From positions 118,480,219 through 118,544,218 of the forward strand of contig CM056577.1 in the NCBI GenBank assembly GCA_029721435.1: 64,000 nt of DNA. The letters are read 5' to 3'. How positions within the stretch are numbered: position 1 is the stretch's first letter; every line of letters starts with the position of its first letter. This DNA is from Gymnothorax reevesii (lineage: Eukaryota; Chordata; Actinopteri; Anguilliformes; Muraenidae). Below, one piece after another: positions 23,598-34,107 of this stretch. Position numbers and translations under genes: made by a program. Below the pieces are notes generated by a model. That model did no database searches, was not told the DNA's origin, and saw only the letters and a list, made by a program, of their open reading frames with translations.

Positions 23598-23760
23598 CAG
23601 TGGTTCTCAACCTTTTTATACAAAGACCTCACTTTACAGGGACAAGTTTTGGGGGACCGATACTTGAATTTAATTATTTCATGGGGGAATATTCGAAAAT
23701 GTGTTGTTAGCGGTGGATTGGCTATTTCCATTTTTTTTAAGAAACCAAGGTTGAGAACAG
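23598..23760. mobile_element. hAT-like MITE, about 165 bp
   Basis: The left end cagtggttctcaacctttt and the complement of the right end, ctgttctcaaccttggttt, are inverted repeats. The CAGTGGTTCTCAACC end is typical of hAT (Charlie-like) MITEs. The flanking octamers match only partly. Confidence 0.65.
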
Positions 23761-25050
23761 CTACTTTACTGGCTGCTTTATTAACAAAAAAAAACAAAAA
23801 ACAATAAAACAGACCCTTATTCATTAAGTTATTTATTAAAGATTCAAAAGAAATTACACTGTTGCACTTCTTTTGTACATTTTTTTTTTTCTGTACATTT
23901 TTGTTCACACCTTTTATATTGATCTTTTAAGGTTTCCTGCCTGGCTTAGGTGGAGACACCCCCCCCCCCCCCCTGTCCCCCCGCCCCTCACCCATCAGCA
24001 CCATTGAAATGGTGTCAATTCCTTGTTGGGAATTTCAACACTGAAAAACCATCATCTGTACTACATTGATTCAACAACAGTTTTTCAGCCGTTGAAATGG
24101 TAACTGTAATTACACATTGACTCAACATAGATTCTTCAACCTCAACCTAAAATAACCAATCTGACCAAACTCCAACAGTGAAATGTCTTTGGCTGTCTGG
24201 GTCATTAGTCCCTCTGCTCGGCCCTCAGTGAACGGAGCTCCTGCCTGTTCTTCAGTTCAGTTCACCGTCTCCATCTCCCCCCCCCCCCTTCACGTCTCGC
24301 CGGCAGAAATCAACAGGAAACACTGTTTACCCTTCACTGAGGAAACTGCACATCTCATGATTACTCTGTGCCCCCAATTTATGCCTAAGTGCTGCTAAGG
24401 ACAGCACCGAAGAGCCAATCAAGACCGCAGGAAAGGCAGAGGATTCTGTAGGAACATTGTTTACTGCCAGTAGAAGCAAGGTAGTTACGAAACGCACCAT
24501 TAACAGCAATACTGTGTAGCCAAGTGCCACACGGTCGCGAAACTTCATTGGTTTTTTGACTGATGTTTGGTTCTTGTGTCATGTAGCTGCAGACAGAATA
24601 TTTATACTACGGTATTGATGTTGCCATTTCAGACATATCGTGATGGCGCAGGTTAGTGTTAAATAAACTGTTATGGCCCTACAGAAGTTGGGTGCCACAC
24701 CCACTTTTTGAACCCGCAAATTGCGAACGTTAAGGCCCAGTCACACAGCCGATCACGCACGAATCACTCACAAATCACGCACAGATTGGGTTTGTGCGTG
24801 CTTGTGCGTTGAGAAATTGACCAATTTTTCGGGGTGTCGGGGGTAGAAATCTCGGACGAATCACGCATGAATCGCGCATGAACCACGCATGTATCACTTA
24901 CAATCACTGACATATCGCGCACGTCGACGCATAATAGCAAACACGGTGCAGTATTCCACGAACATTCGACGCACGCCCGACGCATGAATCACCGGCGGAG
25001 CACGCACGAAAAACGCACCTTCGGCGTCACTATCGCTTCGGTTCAGCGCA

Positions 25051-25059
25051 TATAAAAAG
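25051..25059 (+). promoter_or_regulatory. TATA box inside the Harbinger-like element
   Basis: TATAAAAAG lies about 60 bp upstream of the ATG at 25115, with CG-rich sequence between them. It could drive the short frame of the element. Inferred from sequence only. Confidence 0.45.
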
Positions 25060-25114
25060 CGGTGAACGACGGGAGTTCCTCAGTACCTTTCGCCAATCAA
25101 GAACACTTCAAGAG

Positions 25115-25435
25115 ATGCCACCCAGGAAAGCTCGCTTGCCCTCAAAGACAAGGGTGCAGAAGAAGAAAGCTGCTGAAGAAGAAGTCCATGTAGATCCACC
25201 AGAAGCTGCTGCTGCTGAAAAACCTGCTGCTGGTGCTGCTGCTAGGAGGTCCCGTAGGTCTGGAATGGCAAAAGTGCCCGAAATGGCTGCTTTTATATGC
25301 CAAAATACATACGTGAGTTGTCAGTGGTTCGTCAGTGGAACATCAGTGAATCATCAGTTTTCTGTCAGTCAGTCGTGCGTCGGAAATGCGTCACTCGTCA
25401 GTGGATGTGTGTCGTTATGTGTTTTCCGTCAGTGA
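25115..25435 (+). pseudogene. Short basic, Ala/Glu-rich frame inside the Harbinger-like element
   Basis: The frame has 106 codons. The first 60 are rich in Lys, Arg, Ala and Glu (PPRKAR, QKKKAAEEE, RRSRRSG), like a disordered nuclear protein N-terminus; after about codon 66 it dissolves into the TCAGTGG-type subterminal repeat of the element. It may be a remnant of the first exon of an accessory (Myb/SANT-type) protein of an autonomous relative, but no SANT residues are visible. It is unlikely to be a host gene. Confidence 0.35.
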
Positions 25436-27579
25436 TATGTCAGTTATTCGTCAGTTTTATAATTGATTGTCAGTGGATGTCAGTGGAATGAACGTGATAC
25501 GTGCGCGTTTCATGCGTGATATGAACGTGGGGCATCAGTGGACGTGCGCGGATTCAAACCAGTTCTGACGCATAAGCACTGACGGCCGACGAGTGTCCCG
25601 CGCATAGTTACGCATACTCGACGCATAAACTACGCATGCCGACTCATGAATTACGCACACCAAGGCACAGTTGTGCGTCGGAAAATTTTTGAACTGTTCA
25701 AAACTCAAAATCACGCACAAACCGCCTTCGACGCACATCCACTTACAATCACTGACAGTCCACGTTCGTTCCACCTACGAATTACGCATACGACGTACGC
25801 TCCGCGCAGAAACGAAAATCTGTGCGTAATTCATGCGTTTTCGCTGTGTGACTGGGCCTTTAATTAATTGTGGGTTTTGGAGGTCAATATCTTGGAAACA
25901 AATGAGAGTTTGAGGCTAAAAATTTCAATAGTTGGTATTTTGGGCCCAGACATTGAGAATCTGTAAGCAGAATTGGTCTCGCTCTTCTTATTTTTGAGTT
26001 ATTGGCCTCTGAAATATGAATCTTTTCATGGGGAGAAATAAAGGTAAATGAATAAAGAAATTGAAAAAAATTCAAGGGTCCCCTATTGGCCAAGAGTCAT
26101 TCTCAGGGGGCTAATGATTATGGATTCCCTTTATGTGAGATCTCTCTGCAGTAGAGAGATTGACTATCCTCAAGCCTTTATACGGGAGTCAAGAAAAATG
26201 TTCCGGAAAAAAAAAGGACATTATTGCTTACCTAGTTCACCATGGAGCAATTGCCCACAGGAGTGAAACTGTCTCTACGCTGCTGCACATGTGAGCCCCC
26301 GAGAACAAAAGTGGTATAACTCCAGATTTGTCTTTTTTTAAGTTCTAGTCTTAAAATCATTCTTTAGTGGTCTATCTATTAAATACAATAATGGATTAGC
26401 TTGGAGTAGTTGCAGTACTTTGCAGTTGGCGGGTTTTATGTTCCACACTTCAAGAACGCATAAAATGCTCAGTCCAATTGTGGTCCTAAATGAAAAATAG
26501 AAAAACATTAGTTGGACCCCTCATGTTCTAAGGGGCTCATATATTGCCTTTATTTGTTCAAAATGACAGCCAGATTTCTCATCCCCTTCAATAAAGTAAT
26601 TGTTGAAAAACTGGTACAATCCCCTCCAGATCTGAGATTATGGGGGTCATCAGACCTTAGGATAATATAAATTAGCGTATCAGCTGCAAGCTCGAAGATT
26701 GCATAGATAGTCAGCATACCATATATTACTTATTTACCTCCTGAAAAAAATGGATGTTTCAGAAAATACGATATCATCATGTTTTCCGGTGCCAAATCAA
26801 CTTTTCTGTAAAATGCTAAAATTAAGAACCTCATTCACAAACTTCAGTCAAGTCATTTCCTGAGATCATCTGGTGCTGCAGTCCTTCTCTGGAATTCTAT
26901 ATTTGTGAAATTGCTTCATACCCAGTTTCCAGGAGGCAGGCGTTGCCACATTTTCACAGCTTATGGGTGTGTAGGTTGTGTTGTGGGGCGTTCAGAGGAA
27001 AATAGTGATGTATTCATCAACTTGCGACATGCAGCAATCAAGTAATGGACTTCGGGAGGCCTGCTGGGTGCCATTCCAGACTAAATATATATTGTCAACA
27101 CACCTGAAATGCAAGGACGTTCTATGTCTCATACTATGGGTATTTGCCCACATGAACTCACTAGCCAAAAATTGGCTAAAAGGTCCCATTTTTTCCACTG
27201 AAACACATTTCAGAGGCTCTTAACTCCCATATAAAGGCTTTAGAATAGTCAGTTTTTGTATTGCGATTAGACTTGTCCACAAAAAAAGGGAATCAAGCAT
27301 CATTTGCCCCCTGTCAGAGACTCTTTGCTAACAGCACCGTCAAAAATCTTTTTTTTTCTCCACTCATGAAAAGATTCTTTTTTCAGTGGCCAATGACTCA
27401 AAAACAAGAAGGGATGAACCCATTTTGATGGCAGATTCTGAAAGTCTGGGTCTAAAATACTTGGGGTTGCAATTTTCTGCCACAAGCTTTGATTTCTTTC
27501 CAAGATATTAGCCTCCAAAACCCCCTATAAATTAACATTTCTGATTTGTGAGTGCAAAAAAGTGGGCGTGACACCAGTT

Positions 27580-28985
27580 TTTTTTTTAAGGTCATATCTC
27601 AGAACCCCTTGAGAGTTTAAGCTTAAATTTTTGCTTATGTTCAGTATACTTGTAGTGGTACTCCCAAAAATATTTGAGCCAAATTTGATTTGGTCTCTGT
27701 GGGACCATTGATTGTTTTTATGTGGAAAAACCCTATCTGACTGGGTTTGCAGATCCATTTAGGAGCATGTTCATTTGTCGTTTGCCCAAAGAAAATTGTG
27801 CAATATTAAGTGTCTCTATTGTGCAATAAACGTGTGTTGATTATTTCAGTTGTTGAATGATGCAGTTATGTTTTCTCTCCGTGGACATAGTCTTCAGCAG
27901 AGACATTCTTGCATTCACTATTTGTTTTCATATATCTCTGGAACAGAAAATGGCTAAAGATGATTTTTTCCCCCATTTTATTGATCATGTGTCACTTTGA
28001 ACGACTAGATTGCAGTCAATAGTATTTAAATTATGAATGTTTTTTTTTTTTACGAAGGGATGCGGCACTATTTTTTGTGGTTATTGATTGTTTTCATACT
28101 TGTTCTATATTGTTCATTATTTGAGTGAGGTATGTTTTATGTGATATGTGTCATATATTGACCACATTGGCCACTTAATACACAATTTTATTGCTTTGCG
28201 GTTTTTGGATTTCATTGGTTATTGATGCAGTCTGCATTTTGAACAAAATATGTTGTGTGAGGTTGAATAAAAATCCTTGAAGGTCCTCTATCATGTTGCA
28301 AGATGCATTGCCAATTAGCCATTACAAGCCGTCTGTCTTTTGTGAAATCGACAAGAGGGAGGAACCACCCTAAATGATAAAATAACTGGTTGGCTGAAGT
28401 CGATCTGTCCCTCTTGCCTCTGGGCAGTCACTTCATCGTGTGATGTCACAAAGAAACAGATTTTGAAATGGCTTGTAATGACTTGTTGGCTGTGTACTTG
28501 GTAACATGATTGGGGACCTTTAAATAATTCTTAATCCAAATCCCATTAGCTGCAACGCTTACAGTGACACTGGGTTGCACAAGTCATTGGTGACATTAAA
28601 CAGTTCGCATGACTGTTAGAATCCCTCAAAGGGAAATTTTAGGGATTTTAAAATGCGTGTTATGGAGATGTTTAATTGTTTCGTCATTCTTGTGTCATTA
28701 TTCAAGCGATTTGAATATATCTGTCATTACATAGACCTTTTAACCATACAACATGTCAGCTACCATTCAAACCCCGCAATTTACGGGAAAGGGAAAGCTT
28801 TAGTTATTTGATGACATCACTGCGCTGTGCATAAGCAGCTTTCGCGAGCCCTTCTAACGAATTGCTGAACTCATGAATCATTGCGAAATGAAGCAAATGC
28901 CTTTCAGGGTCCTTTGTGCTATTTCAGCAAACCAACTCTTTTTGTATATAAATGATTCCATGTGTTAAAGGTTTAAAAAAAAAAA
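27580..28985. other. Intergenic or 5' intron sequence; nothing recognised
   Basis: AT-rich, with poly-T runs. The first 200 bp (ggtcatatctcagaacccc, then a gtgggaccattg block) may still belong to the right end of the foldback element, but the left flank has no clear partner. No gene is supported. Confidence 0.3.
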
Positions 28986-28989
28986 AAAA

Positions 28990-29195
28990 AGAGAAGAACT
29001 GTGGCTCATCGGTCTAAGTGCCCGCACCATAAAGGCTGAGTCCTTCTCGCAGCAACCCGGGTTCGATTCCAGCCTGGGTCATTTGCCGCATGTCCTCCCC
29101 ATTCTTCTCCCCAACTGTCTATCTCCTCTATATAACTGTCAAATAAAGAAAAAAATCCTCCCAAAAAAATCTTTAAAAAAAAAAAAGAGAGAGAA
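28990..29195 (+). mobile_element. tRNA-derived SINE
   Basis: The head resembles a tRNA: an A-box-like tggctcatcgg, then a perfect B box ggttcgattcc at 29060-29070. The body ends with aataaag and an A-rich tail (ctttaaaaaaaaaaaa). Direct repeats gagaagaa flank it (about 28991 and 29190). The head cannot fold as a real tRNA along its whole length, so this is a retroposon and not a tRNA gene. Confidence 0.85.
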
Positions 29196-29199
29196 GAAA

Positions 29200-29715
29200 T
29201 CTGTTTAGTGGAGAGGATTCATGCAATTAAATAAAAAAGTTAAGATATTTCATGATGCTCTTAATTTCCTATTTTAGTTTGGCAGTCTGTTTTTCTGTTT
29301 TTTATTATTATTTTTTTTATTAACGGTGAAAGGATGTTCACATAGTTTTGTTAAGGTTGACTGGTTTTAATGCCAGAAAAAAACCAAGAGAAACATTGAT
29401 TTTTTTATTTTTTTTTTATTTTTTGGTAATGGTGTTGGGTGCATTCTGATGTTCGGCAGAGCAGAGAAGGCCACAGGAAGTTGACCCAGCTGCATTGGAG
29501 AGACGGCGAAGTGGAGGCCGTTTCAAAGGCTTTTGTATCACAGCCAGGACATTGCAGTTGAACTTGTCTGATATCAGGCCATCGTGCTGACGTTTCAAGA
29601 CCTTATTCATTCCTCCCGCAGAGTTGTTTATTTTGTCTGTCTCAAGCGCTCATAATTTCCTGTGCGCTCTCTAGGCTTCTTATCTGATCATCACTGCTTA
29701 TTCCTGTTTTAAGTC
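29200..29715. other. AT-rich sequence, no repeat recognised
   Basis: T-rich runs at 29310-29325 and 29400-29425. No gene or structured repeat is seen. Confidence 0.3.
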
Positions 29716-29720
29716 TAATG

Positions 29721-29891
29721 CTCGGTTTCCACCAAACGCAAAACGAATTATTTGCGCGGCCAGCTTTTATATGCAAAGTCAATAAAAAGACACTTATACT
29801 CGGGAAAAGGCGCGAACTCGCGTCTATTTGCGTCTTTGAATGTAATCTGGTCGCGCGAAAAATTAGTTTCGCCTTTAGTGGAAACGTAGTA
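29721..29891. mobile_element. Palindromic MITE, family of the 5111 element
   Basis: Inverted termini ctcggtttccaccaaacgc and, on the complement of the right end, actacgtttccactaaaggc. The centre holds the gcgtctatttgcgtctttgaatgtaatctg block shared in arrangement with the 5111 element. TAATG flanks both sides (29716-29720 and 29892-29896), a possible 5-bp duplication. Confidence 0.7.
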
Positions 29892-29896
29892 TAATG

Positions 29897-30698
29897 ACGG
29901 ATTAATGCGCAATTGTAAATACTCAGGCATTAACACCTTATGCAAAGGGTTCCATATCATGTGATCATCTGCTTAAGTCCTTCACGTGAAATGGAAGTAC
30001 ATGCCTGCAAAATAAAGCTAACAGTCGCGTTGTTTTTTTAATCCAGTGTGCTAAAGCCAAGAAATGAAAATTGTGTTTTGCTGACATAATATTTACCGCA
30101 TGAGCTGTTGATGGCTCGGCATACAGAAAAGGGATGTTTGTTGAAGCACAAATCCAAGTTAAGCAGTGGTTCAAAAAAAAAAAAGGATGTATATTTTTTC
30201 TATAATGCTGTTAAAATGAGGATCATTTTTGCCTTGTGGAGTGTCCTTGCCGATCCTGGTGTGCCCTGCTTTGATGCAGCCAAGTCAAGGAAGTGCTAAA
30301 GGATGTTGTACTGACACGCTATTGCTGGTTTCTCTGGACACAGACGCTTGTAAGCAGGTCGCAATTTCCTGTCCTGATGGCTGGTTGTGTGGCAGGACTG
30401 ATGGCAGCTGGTGCTTTAGCGCAGTTTGGTGTGGTCAGACTGTGCACCATCTGAGTGTGCTAACCAGACTGCCCCAGAGTGGCCTGAGAACCAGGCCAGA
30501 GGCCAACAGCCGAGTGAATTAAGCCGTCCAAACACAACACATTAGGCCTTTGACAAGGAGGCAAGCTGGAAAACTTTTTCAAACAGACTAGTCTGTGTTC
30601 CAGAACTTCATTGGATTCTCTTAAAAGCACTGACTGTTCTGCTGGCATGAGAATGCTCAGTTAAGAATGTTCCTGTCACTTGTTGGCGATTTCACTCT
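29897..30698. other. Unassigned sequence
   Basis: Open frames here are short and featureless. No structural repeat was identified. Confidence 0.3.
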
Positions 30699-30702
30699 TT
30701 AA

Positions 30703-31188
30703 CCCTCTTGTTATGTTCAAAATAATGAACCATTTTTGGTTTGAGGTCAGTTTGATCCCTGCTGTGAAAAACGACATAAGATGTTTGCAACTGAAGGTGT
30801 TACCCAATCTCCTGTCAGCTCATTTATGTCTTTCTACTGACCATTTTAACACGACTTTACATGATCATCGCAAAGAATAAAACCAAATGTGAAATAAATT
30901 AGAAATTCATTTAAACATGCCCCTACTCTTAGGGAACACTACAAAAATGAGATTAAAATAATGGTTTTATGTAATAATTGAACCTGGGGTCAAAATGACC
31001 TAAACAACACCAATGCTTACAATGTATACAGAACATAAAATATATCTGTTTTTTTTTTTTTTTAGTTAAATTAATGTTTTACCCGAGTTAGGAAAAAAAA
31101 ATCTAGCTGGAAAAAAGTATGTTAACTTTGCTTTTAGAGACATTGAACATTTAGTCGGGTCAAATCGACCGGGAACATAATAGGAGGG
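30703..31188. mobile_element. piggyBac-like non-autonomous element, 486 bp
   Basis: The TTAA target site is present on both sides (30699-30702 and 31189-31192). Termini ccctcttgttatgttc and the complement ccctcctattatgttc are inverted repeats with the CCC start usual for piggyBac elements. Subterminal words gaggtcagtttgatccc and gtcgggtcaaatcgaccgg are related. No transposase frame. Confidence 0.85.
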
Positions 31189-31192
31189 TTAA

Positions 31193-32266
31193 AGGGTTAA
31201 ACTGCACAGTAATTTTGCGCTGCTCTGTTATCTTTAAATATTGCTGATGTGTTGGGGAACTCATTTGAGGCTGTTCGTTACTTGTCTTTTCAGTGTAGTC
31301 ACTGCTGCTCGCTCAACTTGCGGTTAGACCGAGACACTGATTTCGATGATGCTCAGCATGATGTGAATAGAAATTAGTTCCCCCTCCTCCCCTGATAAAG
31401 TCAGTCAAGCCGTCATGGTAAAAAAAAAAAAAAAAGGCCAATGTGTACCATGTTATGGAGGTTAGTATTGAGAGTGAAAGTAGAAAATTCTTACTTAGTA
31501 GTTTGCAACTGTAAATGTATGTCTAAAATGAAACAACTATTTGGCAAGAAGCTCCTAAGAGAATTGAAATGACGAGTAAACGGATTAACACTCAATCAAA
31601 TCAATCTTTGATGTGACCACTCTTCACTATTTAAGCTGCTTAGGTGCAAGGTCTTGCCATTTTGAATCTCAGTTTGCTGGTGCATTTTTACTGGAAGTGG
31701 TCATAGTTTATCTAAAGGCTGGCTGGGAGGTAATCCCAGAAAACCTTGATGATGCTGAGGTTGGTTTCTTTGAAGCCCATACCCTCTGTTACTTTCTTCA
31801 CAGAGTACATTTCATAAATAAAAAAAAAAAATCACATTTTCTTTTTCCATCTGAAACACTAATCCAGATATCAAAAAAGAACATCTAAGAATTTATATTG
31901 AAAACAAATCTGGCGTTCCAAGTTTTTTTGTCAGCACTGAATGTCCTCCATTTTGTGATCTTGTGAAGTCACAGAGATTATTTTGTCATCTACTCTCTAG
32001 TCCTGGTCTGCTATATACAGGTTCTGCCATTTGCCATTTTATTTGAGATCTCTTGTATCATTTCGATTTCATTTTACATTAGATTTATTTGGAAAGTAAA
32101 TTTGGCTCTTCTCTTATTACAGGCAGTAGTTCTTTCCAGGTTTTTTCGAAGATGTTTATGTACCATTTGAGAATTCTCAATGCCCTGCAGTGATGTTACT
32201 ACCCAATCAGGCCATGCTTCAGACCCCACTATAACTGTTGTTCATCTCTCCCTCCTTCTCTCTCAG
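31193..32266. other. Upstream flank of the first recognised arhgef1 exon
   Basis: No repeat family was recognised. A pyrimidine-rich tract (32240-32266) forms the acceptor of exon A. Confidence 0.35.
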
Positions 32267-32353
32267 TCTGGGCTTTTTGGGGCCCAGTGCTCAAATCCTG
32301 CCATGAGCATCATCGGAGCAGAGGACGAGTTCTTCGAGAACGACTTGGGTCCT
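32267..32353 (+). CDS. arhgef1: arhgef1 exon A, start codon and acidic RGSL motif
   Basis: The acceptor is ctctctcag (to 32266); an alternative is ggggcccag (to 32287). The ATG at 32303 has G at -3. Codons read MSIIGAEDEFFENDLGP and end on a codon boundary before gtaagt (phase 0). SIIGAEDE is the conserved N-terminal block of this family. The exon is also open upstream in frame, so a coding exon further 5' cannot be excluded. Confidence 0.85.
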
Positions 32354-34075
32354 GTAAGTTTCTCCACAGCTGTAGCATTTTCTCAGTCTTAACACCTTAA
32401 AGGCTAGGTTTTTCTGAATTTTTTTGTCGGAAGCCATGTTGGGTTGACTAGAGGGGTGATTTCCAGTGTTGGTCCTGGGGGCCAGATGTGTATGATGGTT
32501 TTTGATTCAGGCACAATTGCAGTTGTAGGAATTTAATAAGCTGTTTGGCGAGATTATATAGTACATACCAAAGAATTCCGTCCTTCCGTTCGTCCATCCT
32601 TCCGTCCGCACCAGTTTTTCTGACTGATTTCTCAAAAACCGCTGGTTGTTTTCAATTTGCAATCATGTATTCTATACTTCATGCAGAGGTGCAGTGCCAT
32701 TTATGAAAATAAATGCCATATCTGTCCGTCCATCCGTCCGTACCAGTTTGTCTGACTGATTCCTCACAGATAACTCTTTGGATTGTTTTCAAATTGCAGT
32801 CATGCATTGTACACTCCATGGACAGGTGCAGTGCCAAGTTTCATGAAAATGTTATGATTTTTTTCAAAAATTACTTTTGTTTTCCATATTTTGAACCTAG
32901 AAAATTTTCCACTGCAAACGTTGTCTGATTGATTTCATGACACCTGCCTCTCAGATTGTTTTCAAATTTCAGTCATTTCCTACTCCATGCAGAGGTGCAG
33001 CACTAATTTATATGAAAATATGCCGTAATCTCTTCCGTGCACGAGGGTGGATGTCATGTTTAGAGCATTTGTATACGCTTCCATGCCAGATTATGACAGA
33101 GATATCCATTCATACAATAAGAAGAATAAAAATGTATTTTTTGCATTGTGAGGTATTGAAAACAGTTGCATGAATAAACTGAAAAATTTGCCTTAATTGA
33201 AGAATTAGATGGCTCCTAATTTTTTGAAAATTCATTGACACCTGGTAATAAAAACTAACCACAGAACCATTTGTTATGCAAGAAAAGGATAGTCAAACAT
33301 GTTTAGCATCATTAAAATAAAAATGAGTGAAATATTTAGAAAGAAATTCGAAGGATTGTGTTCAGCACCTGAATTTGGTGCTAACTAATTTTTTGTCACC
33401 GTCTAATTTGATTTGGTTAAATATGTCACCTGAAATTACTTTCAGTATATAAAAGAGCACAACATGTCTTTTATTCTTTTTTGCCGGCATGGGTATATTT
33501 GCTAATTTATGGCTTTGGAGCATAAAGGATGACTTAACACAAGAAATGCAGCTAACTGAGAAAAATTCACACCTTGCTGAAATTTTCCAATTGCAATTGC
33601 GGTTGGAACGAAAGCCAGCCTGTGCAGGGGGTTCCCCAAGACCATTGCTGGGAACCACTGCTCAAGGACTTATTTGCTTTCGATAATCAGAAGTGACTTC
33701 CATGTCAGGTTTAAACTGTTAAGCAAAGAACATTCTTTTGGCATCTTTGCCTCCATCTTAATGAGTTCTGTAAAATACAGTGTGATGAGTCAGTGTTAGA
33801 CAATTGGAGAGGGGAGTTGTGTGTTGTTTTGCCGTGAGGAGAGCTGATGTGTGTGTGGTCTCGCTGTGACTCCCTCAGCCGGTGGACGACCAGTGCAGCC
33901 ATTTTAACAGCATCGAGCTGCTGAAGGAGCGGCCCACTCACCTGCTAGTGTTCCTGCAACACGTGCTGCTGCAGTTTGACACTGCACCACTGGTGAGTCT
34001 CTCCATCTCTCTCCCTCTCTTTGCCCCCCTCTGCCCTCTCCCTCGCTCTCTTTTCTTTTTCTCCCTTCATTCCTT

Positions 34076-34107
<32 letters not shown>

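Larger units (their letters stand above)
22750..24180. repeat. Composite repeat built of ATCAACATTGA-like words, with insertions
   Basis: Variants of tcaacattga recur in both orientations from 22757 to 22965, again at 23213-23228, and from 24003 to 24180. The gaps hold a (TAA)n/dispersed repeat (22967-23215), an (AT)n tract (23231-23259), a palindromic MITE (23297-23583) and a hAT-like MITE (23598-23760). One repetitive element dissected by later insertions is the simplest reading. The family is not recognised. Confidence 0.5.
24733..25859. mobile_element. PIF/Harbinger-like element with 3-bp TTA duplication
   Basis: Perfect 17-bp terminal inverted repeats (aggcccagtcacacagc and its complement) are flanked by TTA at 24730-24732 and 25860-25862. 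A 3-bp TWA duplication is the Harbinger hallmark. Several hundred bp at each end are packed with cacgca/tgcgtg-type words in both orientations. The interior carries a TATA box and a short basic open frame, listed separately. No transposase is present, so it is non-autonomous. Confidence 0.85.
24690..27575. mobile_element. Long foldback element with arms of about 400 bp, host to a nested insertion
   Basis: The left arm (24690-24732 and 25860-26210) and right arm (about 27225-27575) are inverted relatives of roughly 70% identity by eye. Shared words include gccacacccactttttg versus gtcacgcccacttttttg, ggttttggaggtcaatatcttgga versus ggttttggaggctaatatcttgga, aatcttttcatg and aagcctttatacgggag versus aagcctttatatgggag. 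The left arm is split by the Harbinger-like element at 24733-25859. About 1 kb of interior (26210-27225) has no recognisable protein. The transposon class is unknown. Confidence 0.75.

Noticed and set aside
29000..29075. tRNA gene
   Set aside because: It has a good B box but the sequence continues into a SINE body and A-rich tail with direct repeats; cloverleaf pairing is incomplete.
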